In this document: in pieces, positions 26,010 through 39,819 of the stretch
How the letters are laid out: each line of letters opens with the position of its first letter
How positions within the stretch are numbered: the stretch's first letter is position 1
Notes under the pieces: generated by a model
Databases searched by the model: none
What the model saw: only the letters and a program-made list of their open reading frames with translations
What the model was told of the DNA's origin: nothing
Made by a program: the position numbers and the translations under genes
Assembly (NCBI GenBank): GCA_051294375.1
Contig: CM119266.1
Span: 23,920,411-23,984,410 of the forward strand
Source of the DNA: Paraspadella gotoi
Lineage: Eukaryota; Chaetognatha
Reading direction: 5' to 3'
Length of the DNA stretch: 64,000 nt

Positions 26010-26285
26010 CTGAGAAGAAAACCGTCGACGACGGAGCCACTGGTGCCGCCTGACGGAGAAACGAGGGAACGACGACTCGGTTCGATTATCTCGCTCTCGC
26101 TCGCGCTCTGTCCATTCCGAAATCCCGTCCCGTTGGGAGGGCGTGCGTCTCGCCGGTCGTCTGAGGGCGGCGGCGTTGTCGGGCGCGTTGCCGGGCGAGG
26201 CGAGGAGGGATTGCGGCGCCAAACAGGGCGTTTCGCTTCTCTCCGTGTCTGGCTTTGTGAATGGCGGCGGATTTTAAAAAGTCGT
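26010..26285. promoter_or_regulatory. CpG-rich block upstream of the Hox exon
   Basis: GC- and CpG-rich sequence with GGCGCCAAAC (E2F-like) and AATGGCGG, sitting between a 753-base gap and AT-rich DNA 2.6 kb upstream of the Hox ATG. It could be an upstream Hox promoter or a separate start site. No exon is recognised. Confidence 0.3.
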
Positions 26286-26842
26286 AGAGAAGTAATGGGA
26301 AATGGTTGGTTTAATAGTTTTCATATTTATCGTCCATTTATTAGTTTTTGTCAGATATTTTTGCCGCCGTAAACATATGATTTAATTTGGTACTTGTTAT
26401 GTATAAAATACCTTCGATTGTCAATTAAAGACACCCACGGAGAAATAATAATCCAGCGAACATGCAATTATTCATCGGAACGGAAAAATAAAGCATCTTT
26501 CGGAAAAATTTTCCTCGTTCCGAGGAAGAAGAAAAAATAATAATTATAAATCAAGTTATCCCCGGAAAATTGTACCTGGTAAATTTGCCAACTGCGGCCG
26601 AGAGACAAGTGATATATTAGCCGAAGAAAATATATATTTTTCTTGCTTACTTGACGTTTATTGGTTGGCAGTATCAAAGAGTACATAATAACCCGTCCGA
26701 CTGGTAAATTAGAGCCGACGCGAAATCCCTTCCTCGCATGAAATCTTGAAATGAGAAAAAAAAAATAGGAAGGGATTTTTGGATGTCAAGACGGACGAAT
26801 GTTGAAAAGGAAAGAAAAAGTAAACGGACCCAAGCAAAGAAG

Positions 26843-27212
26843 NNNNNNNNNNNNNNNNNNNNNNNNNNNNNNNNNNNNNNNNNNNNNNNNNNNNNNNNNN
26901 NNNNNNNNNNNNNNNNNNNNNNNNNNNNNNNNNNNNNNNNNNNNNNNNNNNNNNNNNNNNNNNNNNNNNNNNNNNNNNNNNNNNNNNNNNNNNNNNNNNN
27001 NNNNNNNNNNNNNNNNNNNNNNNNNNNNNNNNNNNNNNNNNNNNNNNNNNNNNNNNNNNNNNNNNNNNNNNNNNNNNNNNNNNNNNNNNNNNNNNNNNNN
27101 NNNNNNNNNNNNNNNNNNNNNNNNNNNNNNNNNNNNNNNNNNNNNNNNNNNNNNNNNNNNNNNNNNNNNNNNNNNNNNNNNNNNNNNNNNNNNNNNNNNN
27201 NNNNNNNNNNNN
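26843..27212. other. Assembly gap (370 N)
   Basis: Sits between AT-rich sequence and the GGCGGC minisatellite region. Confidence 1.
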
Positions 27213-27302
27213 AGGGGATCGCACGACCTTGACCACGATTTTCTCGTTACTGGCACGCAATCTATTTCCCGAAATTCTCCTTTGAAGAACGAAATGAAGT
27301 TG

Positions 27303-27373
27303 AGGCGGCGGCGGCGGCGAAGGCAGCGAAGGCGGCGGCGGCGAAGGCGGCGGCGGCGAAGGCGGCGGCGGCT
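27303..27373. repeat. GGCGGCGGCGGCGAA minisatellite
   Basis: Four to five copies of a 15-bp GC-rich unit, each ending in GAA. It has no stop codon in several frames and could encode low-complexity peptide, but nothing around it supports a gene. Confidence 0.8.
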
Positions 27374-30300
27374 GCCTCGTTATCAGGGATAGGAAAATGC
27401 AATGGGGAAGAAAGAGAGAAAAGGAAAAGAGACTCTTGTAATTGAATTGTGTTGGAGAGTAGATTACTGTTTATTAGTTTTAGTTTATTTTGATCACTTG
27501 GTTTTAGTTGTTTCGAAAAAAGAAATAGAACAACAAATAATAAGCAATTTCTCGTAGTGTGTTCTCAGCTACATCCTTTCTGCAAGGGCTAAAATGAAGC
27601 CAACCTATGTGTTCAATATTTTTAGGGAGGAAACGCCTACGAAAGAATCTTTAAATATCAATAGAGAAAATCAGTATTTCCTTCAGCTGTCGCCCTCCTG
27701 CATCTTTACACAAACCGTCTTCCACCTTGGCTTTATTTAATTTCGTCTCTCTTCCACTATCGATAAAACTTGTCCACCCTCCAACCACCACCTTCGAATC
27801 AGCCTCGCCCACCCTCCACCCTCCACCTTCCCCACAACCACCTCAAGATCCTCCACCTTTGATCAACATCTTTACGACTTCTTTCTCTGATCGTAAAGAC
27901 TAAAGACGCACCGTCGTGGACGACCCGAGCCTGACTCCGCCAAGCCTCGTCGAATCGAAGAGNNNNNNNNNNNNNNNNNNNNNNNNNNNNNNNNNNNNNN
28001 NNNNNNNNNNNNNNNNNNNNNNNNNNNNNNNNNNNNNNNNNNNNNNNNNNNNNNNNNNNNNNNNNNNNNNNNNNNNNNNNNNNNNNNNNNNNNNNNNNNN
28101 NNNNNNNNNNNNNNNNNNNNNNNNNNNNNNNNNNNNNNNNNNNNNNNNNNNNNNNNNNNNNNNNNNATTACTTATTTTATGTCTAGACTCGTTCATGGTA
28201 AATTAACTTTATTGAATATTCGTTCATCTGTCAAGGCTTTTTTTATTACATTATTTGCCTTTATTCGTATTTTGGATTATTAATATCATCCAGACTGATA
28301 AAAGATTAATGTGGTCAAATGTTATGCGCCCTTTGATTATGACTTTAAAAAAAAGAGCAATAAAGGAACTTGCATTCGTGACGAATTTATTATGTTAAAA
28401 GTCGCATATTAAAACACTTTCCTGATTTTATTTCATTTTTTTCTTTTGTTTTTGTTTATTTGTTTGTTATGTGCTGGCGAAGCCGACGAATTTATCTGGG
28501 GATTTTTTTTTTTTTTCAATTTAAAATTTACGAGCGACTTTTAAAGAAAAACACTTTTGAAGGGCGAGACGATAAGATTATGAACAAAATAAGATTTACG
28601 AGTTCTGAGCTTCGTAAAAATGACTTTATTTTCAAAGTTTCTGGAAATTGTTTCGCCTATAATTCCCAAATTTCGCCGCAAAAAAAAAAAAAAAAANNNN
28701 NNNNNNNNNNNNNNNNNNNNNNNNNNNNNNNNNNNNNNNNNNNNNNNNNNNNNNNNNNNNNNNNNNNNNNNNNNNNNNNNNNNNNNNNNNNNNNNNNNNN
28801 NNNNNNNNNNNNNNNNNNNNNNNNNNNNNNNNNNNNNNNNGCAGTTTTATTTGCCGCGCGAGGGCATCCCCGTCGCTAAAACCGCCTTATTACCGACTCG
28901 ACGACGACAACACTACGTTATAACCGAGTTTTATACACAATAAAGCCGAGTCTTAATCTTCCCCTTTATTCCTCGAAGCCCCATAAAAGCGTTGGACGGA
29001 CGCCGTCGTATGAAAATGACGCCGCCGACGCCGATGAGGGCGACGCCGACAACGACAACGACNNNNNNNNNNNNNNNNNNNNNNNNNNNNNNNNNNNNNN
29101 NNNNNNNNNNNNNNNNNNNNNNNNNNNNNNNNNNNNNNNNNNNNNNNNNNNNNNNNNNNNNNNNNNNNNNNNNNNNNNNNNNNNNNNNNNNNNNNNNNNN
29201 NNNNNNNNNNNNNNNNNNNNNNNNNNNNNNTTTTTTCCATATTGATTTCACTCGGTCATTCCGCTGTTTATGTCCTATGACGTCGTCTTTCTATCACATT
29301 AGAAGAGTTTTATGTCCTTTTATGCGATGGCGGGCCGATGGGCCGGAAGAGGGAGGGAGTTGCGTTGGGGGAAAAAAAAGGAGGAAGAAGAAGAAAGAAA
29401 AAGTGAGAGGAAAAGTTGGAGAATGAAGGAAAGAGGGCAGAGAGAGCTTCAATTTAGCGACATCTTAACATATAAATAGCAAAATAGTTAGTATTGAAAT
29501 TAAAATAAACATGTTTCTCTTTTTTGGATTTATTGCTCTCGTCTCATACACATTTTAAATTTTCTATACTTTTTCCTCCTCAATATTTTTTTTTGCATAG
29601 TTTTCATTCCAAAAGTTTATATTAATACGTAATACACAAAGGCTGCAAAACGTCTAATTCGTAAATTAACTATGTTGTATATTTGTGATATCTGCTAAAA
29701 CTTAGCCTTTTATCCATACCTCTTTCCCTCCCCCTTAGGTCGCAACGATGCCAAGATTTCGCGATGCCATCATCAAAGGCGCGATTCAGCTGCCATCTGG
29801 CGGTCGATGCCGCCTTTCAAATGGCATCCAATGGGGCGAAAAGAAGGGGAACTGAGGGAGGGTGTGGGCGAGAGGTTGGGTTAAGATTGGCGGGGCGCGT
29901 TGGGAATCGGTGGGGTTCTAGGCGGGGGACGGGAGGAATTCGTTCGGACGTAGGGAGGAGTCGTTGGCTCGTGAATCGTCGGAATGTCTTTTTGCCAGAT
30001 GGTGAAAAAGATTAAGATTGCCTCATTGCAGTGACGAAGAGAACTTTGTCGCCGTCTTTGTCGTCTTAGAACAAACGCGAGAAATTTCTTTTAAAAAAAG
30101 CAATCATGATAGTTTTACATTCAGTAAAGTAAAGCAAGCTGTAATTAGTAATTTCGGTTTTAGGGAGATCCTTGATAAAATGTTCGCGATAGAAAAGTCA
30201 AACCTCATACGATAAAATTTCCAGAATTTTTCTCAGAAGTTTTTTATATTTATTTTTATTTTCATCAAAGGAGAGAAAAACTTCCTTCGAAAGATCAACT

Positions 30301-31221
30301 TTGACATGACGGTTCGAGTCACGAAATATATAATCTCCAGCCAATTCCTTTTTTTTTCGTTTGATCTCCTCAAACAAAAAAAGAAAGATTAAAAACCGTA
30401 AATGTAATATTCTCTCTCGGAAAAGTAACGACTTGTCGGGAAACTTTAAAGACGCTGCTGCCGCGGGGCGGATGATTTGTCGGCTGAAAAGTCGGCAGAG
30501 AAGTCGGCTTCTCTTACAGAATCCACTCGAACGACAAGTTTCGAAACTCAAGATACAAGTGCGACTAATAAATTTAAGTCTCGATCGTTTGGTCCTTAGT
30601 ATAGTTTATAAACATAATTTTACTGAATTATATATAATTTCGGTGATTTTAAAAATAGACTTTAACACCGCCAAAAACCTGTTTGGCTGAAGACGTTGCT
30701 CACCTCGACGGGCCAATCCATTCGAAGGTAATTTGTCGACAGTTTTGAGGTTTCGCAATTTATGAGATGCGTTAACATATTTTAAAACTTATTGTGAGGG
30801 GGTCTATAAAATTACAAGATTTAAAACTTTTTGGACTTTTAGAAAAATGGCACGTTTTCTTTTTGGTTTTGCATACCTGTGTGTAATAAAATTCTAACTA
30901 AATAGAATTGAGAAAACTAATAACTTTCCTCTGCAAAGACTGATTCAGAAACACACTCACAATTAAGATAAATCAAATCCTAGTTTAATAAGATTTATAG
31001 TAATTACCAAACTTTGATCAGCAACAAAGAAGCGACTGTCTCCCGAAAATATATTTGTTTTCCCCGACTTGGTTCATAACTCTTTTTTAACTCTTCTAAA
31101 ACCGACCGCGTTCTAAATCAACTAAAGGGAATTAGAATAAGTGTAGATAACTAATTAAAAGAGTAATGCGTTGCCTAGCGGTTAGACAACGACGGTGTCG
31201 GCAGACTTGAGAGGAGCAGCG

Positions 31222-31278
31222 TCGGCGGCGGTGGCGGTGGCGGTGGCGGTGGCGGTGGTCGCGGCGGCGGCGGTGGCG
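31222..31278. repeat. GGCGGT hexamer repeat
   Basis: A run of GGCGGT with flanking GGC triplets. It yields Ala/Val- or Pro-rich frames that are artefacts of composition. Confidence 0.85.
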
Positions 31279-31413
31279 ATGATTTGTCGACCCAAAATCG
31301 ATCCTTTTTATCCGATCCACTCGAACGGAACACAATTGAATTACAGGCGTCTGAGAAAGGGAATTCATCAAGCCGACGCTGTGGCTCTGCGCTCCTGACC
31401 CGATTTCGAAAAA

Positions 31414-31483
<70 letters not shown>

Positions 31484-32041
31484 TGCGATTTTGTCCCCGA
31501 TTCCAAAACAATTGTTGGGCCAGCGGTTTTTTAGATGGATCAATTTCAACATTATTGATTCTTTGTTCATTTCATGACAACAATTTTAGTTCATAAAAAT
31601 AGCCATACTTTGACGAATGAGTAACAGTTTAAGGAGTTCTCTAAAAAAACGCTGCAATCTGTTTTATATCTGTTTTTATCCATTTTATTTATTAAGAATT
31701 CTTCATCAGGTTAGAAAAGATTGAACCCTTAACTTTCCTGTCTTTTTGCCCTCACCCTCATCCCTTTTCTTTCTTCCTTTCTTTACCCTCACTCACTCCC
31801 TCACCCAAACCCCGTGGATTCGCCCAAAGGCGCCGACTTTTTAACGACCCCGCAACGCCGGCGATGGGTGGCGGTTATATTCATGTTAACGCGCCATTTC
31901 TCCGGCGTTTATGGTAGTTTTATCGAAAATAATCACCGCAGCGCCGGATTCCGACGGCGTTAACTGAAGACGGCGCCGAGTAAAAGAAAACGACGCCGCT
32001 AACGCCGCATTGTGCATTGTGTCTCTTTATTCGTAGTTGGA

Positions 32042-32044
<3 letters not shown>

Positions 32045-32080
<36 letters not shown>
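32045..32080. repeat. (CT)n microsatellite at inverted-repeat edge
   Basis: CT run forming the left limit of the 32081-32525 repeat unit. Confidence 0.95.
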
Positions 32081-32628
<548 letters not shown>

Positions 32629-35041
32629 GAGATATGAATATTGAGACCGCACAAGAAGAAACAAGCTAAGTTACGGCCATGTGTTTTTAAAATAATGAAT
32701 CCTTTCTCCCCCTCTCTTCCTGGCCCTTCCTTTTCTCCTCTCTTACCTTTTCTTTCTTCTTGATACACGAGACGACAAAAAATAAAGATAACCAACTGGC
32801 ATTCAAAACGAACCCGTATCTCTCATTCTTTCTCAGCATTTTAACATTAATCAAACGATATCAAAATGATGTCAAAAAAGAATAAACTGTCTCTCTTTTC
32901 GATTTGAAATAACTCAGCATTTTCTTTTTTTAAATTTTCAAATAAATACCTTATAATCCTAAAAATATGTTTGTACCTTGTCAATTTAAATCCATTTTCC
33001 TTTTCTAGGTTCAAGGTATCGATATTATTTTTTTTTGAAACCAATTTTCTTTGCGCGAAAAATAAAAAATAATCCCGTCGGTTTTGATAACCGACTTTGA
33101 CGCAAACGCGCTCCGATAAATTTGGCGCCGGCCGTCGGAACGGCCCGAGAGATGGCCCCTTAACTCCGATAAAATGATATAAGTTATAATCACAACGCGT
33201 CCCAACATCACAAAAAAAATACGCAAAAAAAAAAAATATACAAAATCTTCCGGCGCCAAAGGTTAACCACAAGGGAGGAACAAAAAGAGGAAACAAATTC
33301 GACGACCCCCCTCCGGGACCCCCCCCAAAATTAAAACCCGCATCCTGTGTATGACCCCAACATTTCTGAGCTCCTCCTCACACTCACCTCAACGTTCACC
33401 CTTCGGGACTCCCATCGGAGCGTGGAGAGAGCCTTCCCCGACTCGTTTTTCGATCTATCTCTCTCTCTCTCTTTCTTCCTTCTTTCTTCTTCTTCTTCTC
33501 TTCTTCTTCTTCTTCTTCTTCTTCTTCTTCTATGCCTCTCTGTCCTACTCCTAAGATTCTAGATAAAAATTCTTCGTTTAAGCTCACTGTATACCCACCT
33601 TAAAACTAGTCCCCACAATACACCGCCACCTTCGTACCGCCCCCCTCCACTAAAGAGCCAGTCTGGACGAGTGAAGTGTTATTTCCAGAAAGACCGAAAG
33701 TGAATTTATAGAAACCAGAATAGAGTATGCCCGATATAGAAGACAAGAAGAAATAGAATAGCAGAAAAATTTGTTAAGAAGAAAGAGAGAAGAAAACGCG
33801 GAAATAATCTTTGGACAACGAAACAACTAACTCAAAATATCAAGAAAGAGAAGAAAGAAGGGAAAAGTAGCGCACAAGATAACGAGAGAGGAAACAATAC
33901 CGACGAAGTACGAACCTGACCCAAGTTTAGAATCCGTTCACAGGCTGGGAGACCAAATGGAAAGCGATGGCAGAGAGGAGAGAGGGAAAGATGCAGGGCG
34001 ACACGGAAAGAAGACCACGCGAACAGACGAGAGCCAAAGAAAGAAAAGAATAGAAAGAAAGAAAAGAAAGAACGAAAGAACGAAAGAAAGAAAGAAAGAA
34101 AGAAGCACCAAGAGAAGAAAGACAGAAGAGCAAACGCTAAAGAAAGACAAGAGGAAGAGTATTCAAAAAATCTCTCAGTCAGTTCATTTCACTACAACCT
34201 CAACACGCTTTACACAAGTCGTTCTTCGGCCCGGCACGCGCCCGTCCATCCGGGGCCTGGGGGGGGTTGGAAACGAAAACCATCTCCCGAAAATTTCCGA
34301 CTTTCCTTGCAATTTTGGGGGGGGGGAAAAAAAATTCCCCCCGCCTCGGAATAGCCGATTTCATTCACTTTTTAGGACCACAAACAGTCAAAGTTTTTCG
34401 TCTCGGGTTTAGGGCACCCCTTGCTCAAAAGGGCGATAACACGAATATTTAATTGGTTAGTAACAATTGCGAGGAGGAAATCGTTTTCCTTGGAGAGTTC
34501 TAAAATCAGTATATTTTATACAAGCGTGTCGTTTAAGTAACTTTCGGGGTCCTCGAAAATATCTTTGTTATATCTCCTTGTGGTTATTATAGTATCCGTG
34601 ACAAAAGGCTTCTCTTTCTCTCTCTTCTTCTCTTCTTCCTTCTCTTTTTTTCCTTTCCTCTCAATCATATTGAGAGATTTTCTTCGAAGTTTTGCTCCCT
34701 CTCCCCATCCCATACCCTCATCACAGTTTTTCATTTTATTTAATGATCATTATCTAAACGTTTTATTCTATTCAGTGCCACGGTGGCTCAGAGAGGCTTA
34801 TCCTTTCTCAAAACACTGATACACACTCGTTCGGTCCGTAGTCATTCTCGAACATTTCAAATTAATCTTGATGATAATAATTAATTCGTGTAGAGGGGCT
34901 TGATTGGTTATCCAAAAAAATTAAGGCGAAAGAAAAAAATAAAAACTCTTACTCTAACCACATTTGTTGTTTAATATCCACGTTAAGAGCATTTTCTCTC
35001 ATCGATCGCTTCACATCTCTTTAATTTCCTCTCTCTCTTCT

Positions 35042-35078
<37 letters not shown>

Positions 35079-35412
35079 TCTCTCTCTCTCTCTTCCAATA
35101 ACATAAAATAAGAGCTGTGCGATTTCGGTAACGGTTTTTTAATTCAATTTAAAATAAACATTAAACAAATTATTTTTTTTCCCGTCTTTAAAAAACAATA
35201 TACGGGTTCATTTTTCAAAGCGAATTTCCGCTAAAAAAGTAAAGTCCCGGCGGTCCCAGCTTGGGTGGAGACTATTCTTCTCTCTCTTTTTTTTCTCTCT
35301 CTCTCTCTCTGGACTTTTCTTCTCGAAACGAGGTTCGTAAAATAACCCAATGACTTTACGGCCAGAGTAAATTGGGGGGAAACGACTCAGGATTGAAAGA
35401 AGGGAAAACGTA

Positions 35413-35428
35413 TGTGTGTGTAGTGTGT

Positions 35429-35481
<53 letters not shown>

Positions 35482-35490
35482 TTGTGTGTG
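35413..35490. repeat. (GT)n microsatellite
   Basis: GT run with a few interruptions, the only long GT/AC tract in a window otherwise dominated by GA/CT. Interrupted GA sequence follows. Confidence 0.95.
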
Positions 35491-35673
35491 TGAAGCTGAG
35501 GAGAGGGAAAGAGAGAGGAGGAGAAGAGAGATAGGAGAGAGAGGAGAAGAGAGAGAGGAGAGTAGAAGAGAGAANNNNNNNNNNNNNNNNNNNNNNNNNG
35601 CAGGACGTTTCCTGAGAGAGAGAGAGAGCGAGAGGAGAGAGAGAGAGAGAGGAGAGAGAGAGGAGAGAGAGAT

Positions 35674-35717
<44 letters not shown>

Positions 35718-36469
35718 AGGGTAGATTCCCGCTACCACCCACGAGCAGAAATATGTTAAGAGAAGCAGAAAAATGTAAAGTTTACAAAAAAGATGATATC
35801 TTTTGTTTTTAATTACGATCTTTCGTCGACGCATTCCTTTCATCATAGTCTACCCCCCTCGCCCTTACCGCCCGCCACTCACTCACCCCGATTCCGCCAC
35901 TCGCCCGCTGTTTTTCTCCGCCTTTCTATCCACCTTCGGCCCGCTGATCTCTCTCTTTTTAGAGAGAGAGAGAAAAGAAATGGGTTTTACATTAACATGA
36001 AAGGGTCGTTGCGAAGCGAGAAATCACCTTTAAGTTCAGGGAAAAGACTCTTTTGTGCTGAAGAAAGGAGAATTGTGATTTGGAGGAAAACGAGAGAAGA
36101 GAATTCTCTTTCTTTTCTTTTTCTTTTCGCGGGAAATTTGTCGTCGATTTGGGAAAAATGAATGAATAATGTATTTTGTTTTGGATTTTTTTCCGACCGT
36201 TGTGGCGCTGTGTATCGTTGCGTTGTTGAGTGCAGCGGCCCTAATCGGTAAGGTTAGTTTTTCAGGTTGCTGTTATACTAGTTTATACTGACACTGTTTT
36301 AGATATAATTTTTGGAACTGATACTGTAATCACAGTATATCAAAAATTCATAAAATGTTCGTTTATACGCCGCGTAATCTCATTAGACCCATAGAGTCGA
36401 TCAAACGTGTAGCGCCACACATCCAATGCATATTCCGTGCGAGAGAGAGAGAGAGAGAGAGAGAGACAT

Positions 36470-36762
36470 GGCTAATACTCAGGAAACCTCGCTATCAGCG
36501 CAGCGTCCGGGCAGCAGGCAGCGCGCGCGGCCGAGCGTGCCTTCTTCCCTACCTTCGCACTAACTTAGCGCCTCGCGCTCTTTCTTACTTCCTCTTCCTC
36601 TTCCTTCTCCTTATCTCCCGGATCCGCTGCCGACTTGCCCAAAGTCGCATCCGGTCTGGAGCTGCAGTGGATAACTTACTCTTTCTCTCTCTCCTTACCC
36701 TTCGTCTACCGCCGAGTCTCGTTTCTCTTCTGTCTGCCGAGCGGAATCGATTATGGGGTTTC
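36470..36762 (+). other. Candidate 5' exon with GTGAGT donor
   Basis: GC-rich sequence after a GA tract ends ATGGGGTTTC followed by GTGAGTGCG (donor at 36763). The layout resembles 15774-15912. No downstream exon is recognised. Confidence 0.2.
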
Positions 36763-38336
36763 GTGAGTGCGTGTGTGGTGTGAGTATAATTATTATGATT
36801 ATTAATAATAATAATAATACATAAACTAATTATTATATAACTATTACATTATTGTAGGCGTTATTTCACTATGATTAGAAAGAAAGAAACGAAAAAAAAG
36901 AAATAAAGAAAGAAAAACAAAACGAAGAGAAAGCAAAGAAAAAAACCGAACGAGAATGGAAGAAAGAAAAAAGAATGAAAAAAAATTATTAAAAAGATTG
37001 AGACCAGACAAAATAAATAAATAAATAAACATAATAAATAATTTTAGATTTTGAGCTAAAAATAATAATTACTTACTTAAAAAAAGATAGTAAATCTAAC
37101 AATAATGATTAAATATGGCCTGGCAAAGACAATGAAAATACTGAATAATGAGAAAATATTGATCACAATATAAGCATGTTTTAATATATTAATTTTCAAT
37201 TTTTGCTTACGCCGAGGAACATATTGAAGAGTATAATAGTTAGCAAGAATTTTAAAATATCAAGCTAGAATCAACAATTATAAGCTCTAAGCATAGTGCG
37301 TATGATACTTTATATTTTTTTAATGGCCCCTAGCGACAATTTGTTGAGCAAATGTAATAAAGACGAGATTTTTGCATTTGAATAGAGTTCTATTGCCACC
37401 TGGAATGTAACCAGACACTCCTTAAAGAGCCAGAGCGGGATGACCATAAACCAGTGGCTGCGCCAATACATGTAAATCATTCTTCCTCTTTTTTTTNNNN
37501 NNNNNNNNNNNNNNNNNNNNNAGAGAGAGAGAGAGAAAGCCTGTGATCGGAATGCCATCGCGCTCGCCGTAACTTATGCGAAAAAGGCGGAAAGGGGAAT
37601 GTGAATGACTTTCGCGAGTGTGAATGGCATAAACATTCCTTCACAAAACGAACGGTGACGAGAAAAAGAGAACAGCAGTAAAGATCACCGTCGGAGGGCG
37701 CGGGGGGAAGGAGAGAGGAAAAGATAGAAAGATGGAGAAGGTTGAAAGGATCGGGAAGTTTGAAGTAAAATCAAAATGAAAATTAACTTTTGGGCTGAGT
37801 CTTAGTAGAATCATAAGATCATCGCAGGGACTTAAACCGTTACATACTTTTAAATTTAAATATAAAACCATGTGAGGAAAATATACTTCTTCTATGCACA
37901 GTTTTGTAGATTTGTATTTAGTATAAAGACCGAGCGAAATGCCGTATCGAATCACGATATCGTCAAAGACACACGAAAGTTAATAACAAGTGTAAATCAT
38001 AACTTAGAAACTGAAACAAAAAAAAACGGTCGTTGGCAAGAAACCGAAATAGAGAGCGAGAGGGCGAGAGAAAGAGAGAGCGTTACATCGACGGCAATCG
38101 CCGTTTTTACAACGGGGCCATAACAATATAAAAAGAAAGAAGACGACCACTTTGTTTCAACCCCCCTCGACGCTCGCCGTCCTCCGTACAACATCAACAG
38201 TCGTATAAAAACCTCTAAACGAAGTCATAAAAACCGTCATTATAATCAGCGCTAAGAAGAACGATGGCACTAAAACACAGAGAGAGTGAGAAGAGAGTGA
38301 CGCGAGAGAGAAAGAGAGAGAGAGAAGAGAGAGAGA

Positions 38337-38384
<48 letters not shown>

Positions 38385-38469
38385 TTCTTTTGGCCGACGC
38401 TGCGCACTCAAGCGAAGCGAGAACACAGAGAAGGAAAAAAGAGAAGAGATAGAGATGAAGAAAAAGAGG

Positions 38470-38868
38470 AGAGGGAGAGAGAGAGAGAAAGAGAAAGGGA
38501 AGATATTCGTCCGCTTAGGCGCCAATGTTTTTGTTTTTTACGGGTTCCTTTGATATTCAATTCCTCCTTTCTGCTCCCTTCTATCGCTGGTCGACTTTCT
38601 CCGGCACAAACGCCATATTAAAGGTTTTTAAAAAAAATCGAGTTTTATGATAATGTAATGAGAAGGAGAGAGAGAGAGAGAGAGAGAAGAGAGAGAGAAG
38701 AGAAGAGAGAGAGAAGAGAGAGAGAGAGAGGCGCGAGAGGAAGGGGGGAGAGGAAAAGATGAGGATAGAGAAGAAATGGGAAGGGAAAGTTTGAGAAATT
38801 AAGAGGGAGGATGTAAATCGTAAAAGTGGGGAGAGGCCTGAGGCCTGGTAAACCGGGGTATGTGAATG
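38470..38868. repeat. Local direct duplication, copy 1
   Basis: This block is repeated at 38894-39178 just after a 25-base gap. Shared landmarks, in order, are the CCGCTTAG(G/C)C segment, the ATCGAGTTTTATGATAATG segment, a GA tract, and GGGGTATGTGAATG at the right end. Copy 1 is longer and carries many extra single bases. It ends exactly at the gap. Confidence 0.85.
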
Positions 38869-38893
38869 NNNNNNNNNNNNNNNNNNNNNNNNN

Positions 38894-39178
38894 AGAGAGA
38901 GAGAGAGAGAGGAAGTATTTCCCGCTTAGCCAAGTTTTAGTTTTATTACGGGTTGATATTATCCCTTCTCCTCCCTCTACGGTCGATCCCGGCTTTAAAA
39001 ATCGAGTTTTATGATAATGAATGAGAAGGAGAGAGAGAGAGAGAGAGAGCGAGAGAAGGGGGGGAGAGGAAAGAGAGTGAGATAGAGACAGAAATGGGAA
39101 GGGAAAGTCGAGAAATAGAGGGAGGAGTAAATCGTAAAGTGGGAGAGGCTGAGGCTGGGAAACGGGGTATGTGAATGT
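38894..39178. repeat. Local direct duplication, copy 2
   Basis: Collinear with 38470-38868, beginning right after the 25-base gap with a GA tract. It is shorter, lacks many of copy 1's extra bases, and continues into unique sequence after GTGAATG. The placement suggests two versions of one locus joined across a placeholder gap. Confidence 0.85.
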
Positions 39179-39819
39179 GATCAGGTGTGGGAAGGAAAGG
39201 ATCACGAGAGGGTCTATGAAAAGGGGAGGGGAGATAAGGGGCAGAGAGAATAAGGGTAAGGGAACTCGAAAAAGCGATTTTTATCGTCGGCAGTAAAAGA
39301 AAGGCGAGGGAGCGGAGAAAGCAATTCTGGATGATGTATCGCCTCATTTAGCGCAAACGGCCATTGCGAGAATGTCGCGGATTTAACGAGAACGGCCGTT
39401 GCGAAAAATAACGAGACCGGGCATCTTGAAAATCCATTTCTTGTTTTTAAGTTCGAAATTTCTTTTCAGAAACGTCGATATTTACCAGTCATAAGAGACG
39501 TAAACAGCCATCTTTTTTCTCCCTTTAAAAATTGAGATGGGGCAAAGAAAAAGTTAAGCGTGATTTTCGTAAAACCATTAGGATTAGCGATTAGTAATTT
39601 TAATATAGAAAAGTTTTTTCTACAAGGCAATTAAACATAAGGCTCGCCGTCGAAGCGTCTGTTAAAAATCGTTGCTTCGCTCACATCGAGGTCGTCGATG
39701 ACTTTGCAAAAACATCCTTGAGCCATTGACTTTTACGACTATCTCTCTCTCTCTCTCTCTCTCTTCCCGAGAAAACTAAAATGATAGTGGGCTCACGTGG
39801 CTTGTTCGTTTCCGCTCGC

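Larger units (their letters stand above)
26286..31994. other. Gene-free stretch with five gaps
   Basis: AT-rich sequence with GC-rich patches at 27300-27373, 28960-29062 and 31200-31280. A good pyrimidine tract plus TTAG at 29725-29738 is followed by a short open frame at 29748 that I do not recognise. Confidence 0.5.

Noticed and set aside
30308-30322. GGTTCGAGTC like a tRNA B box
   Set aside because: The flanking T stem does not pair and no cloverleaf can be drawn.
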